From MKUN01 sp964481425 (GTDB lineage: Bacteria > Bacteroidota > Bacteroidia > Chitinophagales > Chitinophagaceae): a DNA stretch of 64,000 bases. Numbering within the stretch: position 1 is the stretch's first letter; every line of letters begins with the position of its first letter. A program made the translations under genes and the position numbers. This document shows positions 1 through 7,685 of this stretch, piece after piece. The DNA lies in NCBI GenBank assembly GCA_964481425.1, contig CAYZTM010000005.1, positions 62,001 to 126,000 on the forward strand. The letters run 5' to 3'. The notes beneath the pieces are model-generated. The model was not told where the DNA came from. It saw only the letters and a list, made by a program, of their open reading frames with translations, and ran no database searches.

Positions 1-61
1 CCGGGTTACCTTCTACTTTGCCATTTATCAGGCTGGCTATCTGGGCTGCCGTGAACTGCAT
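1..61 (-). CDS. lpxD: UDP-3-O-acylglucosamine N-acyltransferase, N-terminal fragment
   Basis: Only the first 20 codons are inside the window; the gene continues past base 1. The ATG is the complement of bases 59-61 and the peptide begins MQFTAAQIASLINGKVEG, the typical start of LpxD, which adds the N-linked acyl chain in lipid A synthesis. It lies 72 bases downstream of the HD-domain gene on the same strand, an arrangement common in Bacteroidota, and may be co-transcribed with it. The assignment rests on a short stretch, but that stretch matches the family start closely. Confidence 0.75.
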   Translation of the reverse strand, partial: MQFTAAQIASLINGKVEGNP

Positions 62-133
62 GAATGTATCGTGATTGATTGTTTGTTTATTGATGACCTA
101 TTGAAATTGAGGGTCTAACTATGTCCGCAAATA

Positions 134-1354
134 TTATGCCCGGAAATAGCAAAGGTACTTCTTATGTACCGGTCGGGCAAGTGCCTGGTTTACTACCGGG
201 TTATCAATTTCCGAAATATCTTTTATTTCACCATTTTTCATTGCTATTTGTATCCTTTCATCCTCTGCATTATAGGTGCTATTGGATGTAATACCACTCG
301 ATACAAAATAATGTAATTCGTTGTCGGCAACATCCAGTTTCTTTTGTATTTCAGCCTTTTTCTCAATTATTAGTTCTTCAATTCCGTCCGAGCTTAATAT
401 AACCTTGTACAAGTTTCTGTTTATTAGCATTTTGCAAAGCATGGATAATATCTTGTCTTTATGTTCCTGCCACACTTTTATCGAGGTCAGTATATCGTAA
501 TCATCTAATTGGCAGAACCTGTCGAGGTGATTTGGGTCTTTTTCAAAATCAGCAGCTGTAAGCCGTTTATAGAGAAAATAATGTAGTGCAGGACTGGCAA
601 ACAATTCTTTCCCATTCTGCGCCAGCTCTTTTGCCCGGTTCAGGATATTGAGTAGCAACTCTTCTGCACCCAGTACGGTTTTATGCAAGTATACCTGCCA
701 GTACATCAGGCGACGAGCTATGATAAATTTTTCAACCGAATGCACACCTTTTTCCTCTACCATTAGTTCCCCGTTTTGGACTGTAAGCATTTGTAATATC
801 CGGTCATAGCCTATCACACCTTCCGAAACGCCGGTATAAAAGCTGTCCCGGTTCAGGTAATCCATCCGATCAACATCAAGTTGGCTTGATACCAATTGAT
901 GCAGGTACCTGCGTGGATAGGAATGATCAAATATCCTGGTGGCGTCAGATAGCAAGCCCCCCATCTCCTCGTCCATTCTTTTCATGATCAGGTGAGAAAT
1001 GGTCTCATGCGATATGCCTTCTACAAGAGAATGTTCCAGGGCATGAGAAAAGGGGCCGTGCCCTATATCGTGCAGCAGTATGGCCATACGTGCTGCTAAG
1101 TGGTCCTCATCTGTTAGCTGAATGCCCTTTATCTTTAATTCGTCGAGGGCCTTCTCCATCAGGTGACAAGCACCAAGCGAGTGATGAAAACGTGTATGTA
1201 CTGCCCCCGGGTATACCAGGTGTGCCATGCCCATCTGCTTGATGTTGCGTAGCCGTTGAAACCACGGATGTTCAATTAGCTTCATAATTTCCGGTTCCGG
1301 GAACCGCAAAAAACCATATACGGGGTCATTGATGATCTTACCCTTTGCTTTCAT
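134..1354 (-). CDS. HD-domain phosphohydrolase (dGTPase-like)
   Basis: A 406-residue cytoplasmic protein of the HD superfamily, related to dNTP triphosphohydrolases and SAMHD1. Metal-binding residues are visible: an HTRFHHSLG segment near residues 53-61, the HD doublet in LLHDIGHGPFSH at residues 95-96, and a later aspartate in the SQLDVDRMDYL segment near residue 160. By family this is a metal-dependent phosphohydrolase acting on nucleotides; the substrate cannot be read from the sequence. It starts 20 bases after the stop of the penicillin-binding protein gene and is followed by lpxD, so a minus-strand transcript PBP-HD-lpxD is likely. The length is normal for the Bacteroidota family. Confidence 0.85.
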   Translation of the reverse strand: MKAKGKIINDPVYGFLRFPEPEIMKLIEHPWFQRLRNIKQMGMAHLVYPGAVHTRFHHSLGACHLMEKALDELKIKGIQLTDEDHLAARMAILLHDIGHGPFSHALEHSLVEGISHETISHLIMKRMDEEMGGLLSDATRIFDHSYPRRYLHQLVSSQLDVDRMDYLNRDSFYTGVSEGVIGYDRILQMLTVQNGELMVEEKGVHSVEKFIIARRLMYWQVYLHKTVLGAEELLLNILNRAKELAQNGKELFASPALHYFLYKRLTAADFEKDPNHLDRFCQLDDYDILTSIKVWQEHKDKILSMLCKMLINRNLYKVILSSDGIEELIIEKKAEIQKKLDVADNELHYFVSSGITSNSTYNAEDERIQIAMKNGEIKDISEIDNPVVNQALARPVHKKYLCYFRA

Positions 1355-1374
1355 CTGCTTCCTTGATCTTTATT

Positions 1375-3618
1375 TTACCAGTCGCCGCTTGGTGGGACAG
1401 TTTCCTGCGGGTCGTCTGTATCATTGGGTACATAACCCTGACCATATGTGCCTACTCTCGATTCGCTTGTAGGATCATAAGAATCACAGTCGTTAAAACC
1501 ATCAGGTTCTTTGAATCGGATACCGGACTCTATGCCAAGAGAGGGATCGGCATAACACTTCTTAATAAATAGGGCCCATATAGGCAATGCAGCTGCAGAA
1601 CCTTGTCCCAGGCGCTCACTGGCGAAACGGAATACCCGGTCATCGCAGCCCACCCAGGCACCTGCAAGCAGTTGGGGTGTGTAGCCTATGAACCATGCAT
1701 CAGCCTGGCTATTCGTTGTACCGGTTTTGCCGGCAATATCGGCCTGTATATTGTACATGAAGCGCATGCGCCTGCCGGTACCATGATCTATTACACCACG
1801 CATCATATTCACCATCTTGAATGCCGTGTTAGCATTGATGATCTCTTTCTGTACTGGTGTAAAATTCCTCAATACCATCCCGTTTTTATCCTCTATACGT
1901 GTGATGAACATGGGCTGGGTATTAATGCCCTCATTGGGGAACATACTATACGCGCCGACCATTTCAAAAAGCGAAATGTCAGAAACACCAAGTGCTGAAG
2001 AAGGAAATTTCTCAATAGTACTGTTGATACCACATTTATGTACAAAGTCAACAAAAGCATTGATGCCAACCTGTTTTAGTATGTAAAGGGCAGCATTGTT
2101 TATGGATAGTGCTAAAGCTGTTTTCATAGGCAGCTCTTCGTACTTGGAACCGCCGGCATCGTAGGGTTTCTTCATTTCAGGAAATTCCTGTGGCATGGTA
2201 GATACAGTGCCGCAGGGCGAGAAGCCATTATCTATTGCTAGGCAGTAGAGCAAGGGCTTTATAGTTGAGCCTACCTGTCTCTTGGTACGTGTATTTACGT
2301 GGTCGTATTGGAAAAAGTTGTGATCAATGCCTCCCACCCATGCTTTTACATAGCCATTGTGCGGATCCATCACCATGAAACCCGATTGAAGGAACAGTTT
2401 CATGTATTTTATAGAGTCGATAGGGCTCATTACAGTATCCTTATAGCGGTTCTTATTCCAGGCAAATACCTTCATTTTCACAGGTTTCTTCATTTCTGTC
2501 ATGATATCAGCTTCCTTCATGCCCTGTTCTTTCATCCATTGGTAGCGTTCACAATCTTTTATGCCACGGTTAAGTATGTTCTGTATCTCTTTGTTTTTAT
2601 CCCATATGCTCCCGTCGTGGTAGCTTCTTTGCGACATAAAGAGCTTTTGCAGTTCCGCCATATGTTCTTCCACTGCATCCTCGGCATAACGTTGCATCCG
2701 CACGTCTATCGTCGTATATATTTTCAGTCCGTCTTTAAAGATGTTATACCTGCTTCCATCAGGTTTTTTGATCGTTTCACAAATGCTGTCTACCTGCTGT
2801 TCCAGCACTTGTCTGAAGTAAGGGGCCAGTCCTTCATGGTAGTCCAGCTTATGATAGTCAAGGTCAATAGGTTTCTGCATCAAACTATCGCCTTGCTGAG
2901 AGGATATATAGCCATGCTCCTCCATATTTGATATGACCACGTTCCGCCTTTTCAGGGCATTCTTTGGGTTTCTCCTTGGGTTATACAGCGTATTACCTTT
3001 CAGCATACCCACCAGCATGGCCGCTTCATCAATATTTAGTTTATCGGGTGTCTTATTGAAGAAGGTAAGTGCAGCATTTCGTATACCATATACATTATCA
3101 CCAAAGGGCACGGTATTCAGGTACAGCGTAATGATCTCATTCTTGGTAAGGTTTCTTTCCAGCTTTACGGCCATCACCCATTCTTTCAGCTTAATGAAGG
3201 GTAGGGTGAGCATGTTCTCATTCTTACGGGGGAAGAGATTCTTAGCTAACTGCTGGGTAATGGTAGAAGAACCGCGTCTTTTACCTGTAAGTATGTAAAA
3301 AGGGATTGCGGCCGTTGCCACGGGATCTATTCCGGAATGCTCATAAAAGCGGGCATCTTCCGTAGCAAGCAATGCATGAAAAACATTTTCTGATATTTCA
3401 CTGAATTTGCTGTTCGAACGGTCTTGTACATAGTAGCGGCCTATAAGGGTGCCGTCTGCAGCATAAACGTCAGATGCCAGGGCACTGCTTGGGTTTTCCA
3501 GCTCGTTCATCGAGGGCATATAACCCAATAAACCCATGTTGATGAACAATATGAGCAAATTAAAGAGAATAACACCGGCGAAGAATAAACCCCACAATAT
3601 GCGCACAGATCTTTTCAT
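1375..3618 (-). CDS. Class A penicillin-binding protein (PBP1A-type)
   Basis: A bifunctional peptidoglycan synthase of 747 residues. One transmembrane segment at about residues 8-28 anchors it in the inner membrane. The GT51 glycosyltransferase domain follows, with the catalytic glutamate in ATEDARFYEH (E87) and the GSSTITQQLAKN motif. The transpeptidase domain carries the three expected motifs: STIK near residue 452, SINN, and KTGTT near residue 631. It polymerises lipid II and crosslinks the peptides in the periplasm. The C-terminal tail of about 50 residues is acidic and proline-containing, probably disordered. The gene sits between the transglutaminase-like gene (122 bases upstream) and the HD gene (20 bases downstream). 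Confidence 0.95.
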   Translation of the reverse strand: MKRSVRILWGLFFAGVILFNLLILFINMGLLGYMPSMNELENPSSALASDVYAADGTLIGRYYVQDRSNSKFSEISENVFHALLATEDARFYEHSGIDPVATAAIPFYILTGKRRGSSTITQQLAKNLFPRKNENMLTLPFIKLKEWVMAVKLERNLTKNEIITLYLNTVPFGDNVYGIRNAALTFFNKTPDKLNIDEAAMLVGMLKGNTLYNPRRNPKNALKRRNVVISNMEEHGYISSQQGDSLMQKPIDLDYHKLDYHEGLAPYFRQVLEQQVDSICETIKKPDGSRYNIFKDGLKIYTTIDVRMQRYAEDAVEEHMAELQKLFMSQRSYHDGSIWDKNKEIQNILNRGIKDCERYQWMKEQGMKEADIMTEMKKPVKMKVFAWNKNRYKDTVMSPIDSIKYMKLFLQSGFMVMDPHNGYVKAWVGGIDHNFFQYDHVNTRTKRQVGSTIKPLLYCLAIDNGFSPCGTVSTMPQEFPEMKKPYDAGGSKYEELPMKTALALSINNAALYILKQVGINAFVDFVHKCGINSTIEKFPSSALGVSDISLFEMVGAYSMFPNEGINTQPMFITRIEDKNGMVLRNFTPVQKEIINANTAFKMVNMMRGVIDHGTGRRMRFMYNIQADIAGKTGTTNSQADAWFIGYTPQLLAGAWVGCDDRVFRFASERLGQGSAAALPIWALFIKKCYADPSLGIESGIRFKEPDGFNDCDSYDPTSESRVGTYGQGYVPNDTDDPQETVPPSGDW

Positions 3619-3740
3619 TATGTTATTTCCCTTTTTTGTTTTTGCAAAGCTATAAAAATAAACATCCTACACGAAGTAAGACGCATTCGATATCCCAATT
3701 TAACCGCCTGGCACCGTACTTATATAAGCATTTTTCCGGT

Positions 3741-6404
3741 TTATGCATTTTCCTTGTCATCTTCAGGCATTACAAAAAAGCTTATCGTACGTACAGGATT
3801 CAAAAATCCCTTAACACGTGTCCCAAAACCGATCTGTTCCTTTAAATGCTTTATAAAAGGTGTAAGGAACTCCGGCACTTGCTCCGATTCTGAGGCTGTT
3901 AATGCCTGTTGGGCATATTTCTGCTTCAGGTATATATTCATGAATTTTGTGAATGTGGTCCCGAACTGCGGCTCTATCACTTGTCTGGCATACTGCATCG
4001 GTGTCAGTTCTCCTCTGAATATGCCGCACTGGTGCAGGTAATAGCTTGCTGCACGATAGGCCCAATATGCTTTGGCACGTGTAGTCCCTGCATTTTTATG
4101 TCGCAGCCGGTAATACCACATAACAAGGTTGGGTAATAGGAGGAATAGCAGGAGTGTTCCTGCGACAATGCCTACTGCGGTCCATAATATTGTTTTTACC
4201 GGCAACTTCCTTTCTCCTTTTATCTCCTGCTTCTTTTCCTTTGGCTGCTCTACATCTTTGCGCTTTAGGTACACCTCATCTATTGGAGTGGGTGAGGGGA
4301 ATCGTTTAATAATGGAACTACCGCTTTCATTATTGGCAGCCGTCATTTTCTTCATAGCCTCGGCATAGGATACGGCCGTAGCCTCTTCTCCCGGCCTTAC
4401 GCTGGCAAGCGGCACTGCGATACTGTCACGTTGTATCGTGGCTATTTTCATGTCCAACGTTACGGCTACAGGTTGCGATAGTTTGTAATCCTTGTCGTGA
4501 AATACCATATGCCGCACTTTCATTACCATTAGCTTGCGGCTGGTGTCTACATTATCAATAACCCCATCCGCTGCCAGCCAGGCCTTGGGTGGCTGCATAG
4601 GCGGAGTGCCATCTGGTTTGGGGGCCTCGCGTGCATCGCTGTTGCCTACTGTGGTATCAAAGTCCAGCCACCCGAATCCCGGGAAATATACCTGGACCCA
4701 TGCATGTGCCTGGTCGGCATAATACCAGTACCAGCCTTTGTTCTTATTGCCGCTCCTGTCCACGGTCAGGAAGCCCACAGCTATACGCGAGGGAATGCCT
4801 AAAGAACGCAGCATGAAAAGGGTAGCTCCTGCATAATAAGCACAATATCCCTTGTGGTTTTCAAAAAGGAAATACATCAGTTTCGATGCGCTCGGCAGGT
4901 CGGGTATCCCGGGGTTGTCGGTATACTTGTATAGGGGGTCTCCGTTCTCATCTTTTGATAAAAAATAATCCCGGATCGCTATCATCTTGTCGATAGGGGT
5001 ATTCGCTTTTGCGGTCACTTTATGGGCAAGGTCAGATATAGTCTTGAATTTGGTATTCGAAGGCATATAGGTATAGTACTGCATAAAGCGTTTATCGGTC
5101 CGCTCATAACTGGGTGCAGTTCTTAATACTTCGAAACGCTGTTCCTGTAATTTTTTAATGATGGGGTCAGGTGAATTATAAACAAAGTAGGCACTGTTCA
5201 GCTCTGAGGTATAGCTCTTTGTCCTGTAAGCGGTTTTGAACTCTCCCCTGAAATCTTTTTCTACAGTTATGGGCTGAACAAAGAATCCTACATTGGGTGC
5301 CACGTAAGTATTAGGGCTCAGTTGTGCAGTATATACTTCGGCATCTACAACCTTCCTTAGGCGGTTTGAAAGGCTGTTCTCTATCACACTTGAGTCTGTC
5401 TTTGTTGAGAACAGCGGGATTGTAGCCGGTTTTGGCTCAAAAAGGTCATCATAGGGGATGGTACTGTCCCGCTCGAAGGTTTCGGTGGCGGTGTCGAATT
5501 TGGTATAATAGAATGCGGTCAGGTATAAAGGATTGGGCACATCGGTATTGGGGAAGAAGTTGTCAATATGTGCACAAAAAAGTAATTCATTGCTGCGACC
5601 AAGGGTACTGCTTAGCCTCGAATACTGCTCAAGATCAAAGGTGTTGTCCTTGTTCTTTTTCAGCATACTGTTCTTGCCAGCCTTGCCTCCACCGCCGTAG
5701 TTGGCAACTGTATCTTTTATTTCGGCGCGCATCAGGTAAACAATGCCTCCTAATATGAACAATGATAGCAATCCGAAGATCAGTGTTCTTCTAAAAAGGA
5801 ACCACCAAAACTTTTGTGACTTGTCTTTGTAGTTATATACCTGCTCCGATGTAAAGATGATATATACCGAATAGAGCAGGGCAGGGCTAAAGGTACCCAA
5901 TAGCCGGTTCACGGTATCAGTGTTGGCTTTCGCAATAAGATAGATGCAGGAGCAAAGCAATACTGCAGATATGAATACGGACCAATAGCGTAGCCTGACA
6001 AATCCCCAACCTAAAAGCCAGCCGGTAATAAAGAGTATAGAGAAGGTTCTGAATTGTACAGATATGAAGAATGCGTCGAACTCACCGCCGCCCATATTAT
6101 CCAGGCCCTTATATACAAGGTATAGGAGGAACAGCACAGCGGCAAAAACAGGGATGAAACGAAACCTGAATGAATAAATAAGGGCGCTGGCCACCATTCC
6201 TGCGGCCACAAATAATGTCAGCTCCAGGGTCATATTGGTTTGGGCCGGCAAAAATGAAAATAGTCCTGAATGCAGATCGCCGATGATACCAAAATAGTCA
6301 TGAGCATTCCATAGCAGGAAATAGCAGACCAATGCAGTGGGAAATATCAGAAATATAAGCCTTGCTAATAATTCATTGACCGGTGTGGCGCGCTGTATAT
6401 TCAT
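3741..6404 (-). CDS. Transglutaminase-like membrane protein (TgpA type)
   Basis: An 887-residue protein with a hydrophobic N-terminal third (about six transmembrane segments within residues 15-235), a large extracytoplasmic region, a transglutaminase core, another transmembrane segment near residue 740 and a cytoplasmic tail. The Cys-His-Asp triad is visible: Cys in HKGYCAYYAG (about residue 518), His in QAHAWVQVYFPG (about 568) and Asp in WLDFDTTVG (about 580). This layout matches the TgpA/DUF3488-transglutaminase family; substrates are generally unknown. The position directly upstream of a PBP1A gene suggests, without proving, a cell-envelope role. Confidence 0.88.
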   Translation of the reverse strand: MNIQRATPVNELLARLIFLIFPTALVCYFLLWNAHDYFGIIGDLHSGLFSFLPAQTNMTLELTLFVAAGMVASALIYSFRFRFIPVFAAVLFLLYLVYKGLDNMGGGEFDAFFISVQFRTFSILFITGWLLGWGFVRLRYWSVFISAVLLCSCIYLIAKANTDTVNRLLGTFSPALLYSVYIIFTSEQVYNYKDKSQKFWWFLFRRTLIFGLLSLFILGGIVYLMRAEIKDTVANYGGGGKAGKNSMLKKNKDNTFDLEQYSRLSSTLGRSNELLFCAHIDNFFPNTDVPNPLYLTAFYYTKFDTATETFERDSTIPYDDLFEPKPATIPLFSTKTDSSVIENSLSNRLRKVVDAEVYTAQLSPNTYVAPNVGFFVQPITVEKDFRGEFKTAYRTKSYTSELNSAYFVYNSPDPIIKKLQEQRFEVLRTAPSYERTDKRFMQYYTYMPSNTKFKTISDLAHKVTAKANTPIDKMIAIRDYFLSKDENGDPLYKYTDNPGIPDLPSASKLMYFLFENHKGYCAYYAGATLFMLRSLGIPSRIAVGFLTVDRSGNKNKGWYWYYADQAHAWVQVYFPGFGWLDFDTTVGNSDAREAPKPDGTPPMQPPKAWLAADGVIDNVDTSRKLMVMKVRHMVFHDKDYKLSQPVAVTLDMKIATIQRDSIAVPLASVRPGEEATAVSYAEAMKKMTAANNESGSSIIKRFPSPTPIDEVYLKRKDVEQPKEKKQEIKGERKLPVKTILWTAVGIVAGTLLLFLLLPNLVMWYYRLRHKNAGTTRAKAYWAYRAASYYLHQCGIFRGELTPMQYARQVIEPQFGTTFTKFMNIYLKQKYAQQALTASESEQVPEFLTPFIKHLKEQIGFGTRVKGFLNPVRTISFFVMPEDDKENA

Positions 6405-6631
6405 ATTCAGGTAATGGCAACGGTATCACCGCGCTGTATACTTATCAAATGTAGTCATTTCGGTTTTTATAAAGATTCATACACTGCATACATTCCCTAA
6501 AATGTTTCTTAAAAATATGCTGTCGGATTTACTCAATAAGATTTCAAATATGATGGCTCGGCAATATCTCTCTACGGCTTTGGTTTTGTTAAGAATATCT
6601 TAACTTACGCACGTTTAAAAATATTTTCAAA

Positions 6632-7618
6632 ATGATATCTACAACAGAACAAGACAAGGTAAAGCTGGAAACAGCCGGACCCGACGAAAAAATCAAGAAC
6701 ATGTTACAGCAATTGAAAGTTGTTACCGTTATCGGTTCGGGTACCATGGGCAATGGTATCTGCCACGTTTTTGCGCAAAACGGCTTTAATGTACATATGA
6801 TGGACATTAAACAGCCTGCTCTTGACAAGGCTTTGGCAACCATAGGTAAGAATATGGACCGCCAGGTGGCAAAGAACACACTTAGCGAAGAGAACAAACA
6901 GGCCGCACTGGCACGTATCACAACTTATACTGACCTTGCTGAGGCGGTAAAGGATGCTGATATCGTAGTGGAAGCTGCTACAGAGAACATTGATCTGAAG
7001 GTGAAAATATTCCAGGACCTGGATAAAATGTGTCCTGAGCACACCATCCTGGCTACCAATACATCTTCTATCTCCATCACGCGCATTGGTTCGTTTACCA
7101 AAAGGCCGGGCAAAGTGATCGGTATGCACTTTATGAACCCTGTACCGGTAATGAAGCTGGTTGAGATCATCAATGGCTATGCTACGGAAAAAGAGGTGAC
7201 GGATATTGTCTATCATCTTTCTGAATATCTTGGCAAAGTTCCTTGTATTGTTAACGACTACCCCGGTTTTATCTCCAACCGCATATTGATGCCGCTTATA
7301 AATGAGGCTATACTTGCATTACAGGAAGGCGTAGCAGGCGTTACTGAGATCGATACTATTATGAAATTGGGCATGGCACACCCCATGGGGCCACTGCAAC
7401 TTGCCGACTTCATAGGTTTGGATACTTGCTATTCTATTATGAACGTACTGCACATGGGCTTTGGCAATCAAAAGTATGCTCCGGCAACATTATTGGCCAA
7501 TATGGTACAGGCGGGGTACCTCGGCGTTAAATCCGGCGAGGGTTTTTATAAATATACTCCCGGTAGCAAAGACATGATCGTTAGCGAACGCTTTCAGAAT
7601 AAAAGCTGGAAGATATAA
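6632..7618 (+). CDS. 3-hydroxyacyl-CoA (3-hydroxybutyryl-CoA) dehydrogenase
   Basis: A soluble NAD-dependent dehydrogenase that interconverts 3-hydroxyacyl-CoA and 3-oxoacyl-CoA. The dinucleotide-binding loop VIGSGTMGNG lies at about residues 33-42, and the family motif HFMNPVPVMKLVEI near residue 166 contains the catalytic histidine. The rest follows the HAD_N plus HAD_C arrangement (NDYPGFISNRILMP, then PMGPLQLADFIGLD). The first 23 residues precede the usual family start, so translation might instead begin at the methionine at 6701. The gene stands alone, followed by a terminator-like hairpin at 7638-7672. It may act in butyrate metabolism or beta-oxidation; no other pathway gene is adjacent. 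Confidence 0.92.
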   Translation: MISTTEQDKVKLETAGPDEKIKNMLQQLKVVTVIGSGTMGNGICHVFAQNGFNVHMMDIKQPALDKALATIGKNMDRQVAKNTLSEENKQAALARITTYTDLAEAVKDADIVVEAATENIDLKVKIFQDLDKMCPEHTILATNTSSISITRIGSFTKRPGKVIGMHFMNPVPVMKLVEIINGYATEKEVTDIVYHLSEYLGKVPCIVNDYPGFISNRILMPLINEAILALQEGVAGVTEIDTIMKLGMAHPMGPLQLADFIGLDTCYSIMNVLHMGFGNQKYAPATLLANMVQAGYLGVKSGEGFYKYTPGSKDMIVSERFQNKSWKI

Positions 7619-7637
7619 TACGCATATTTCATAAAAA

Positions 7638-7674
7638 TTAAGAAGTCCCTGCTTATGCCGGGGACTTCTTTGTA
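7638..7674. terminator. Intrinsic terminator, possibly bidirectional
   Basis: The arms AGAAGTCCC (7641-7649) and GGGACTTCT (7661-7669) form a hairpin. It lies between two convergent genes, the dehydrogenase ending at 7618 and the T9SS surface protein ending at 7686, so it could serve either strand. Confidence 0.7.
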
Positions 7675-7685
7675 ATGGAAAAATT

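Noticed and set aside
1..118. Plus-strand open frame ending in TAA at 116-118
   Set aside because: The minus strand encodes the characteristic LpxD N-terminus here, so the plus frame is a shadow.
1603..1998. Plus-strand ORF opposite the PBP1A C-terminal region
   Set aside because: It is a shadow of a well-supported gene, with no recognisable features.
2299..2931. Long plus-strand ORF opposite the PBP1A gene
   Set aside because: It is wholly antisense to a clear penicillin-binding protein and has no domain or signal of its own.
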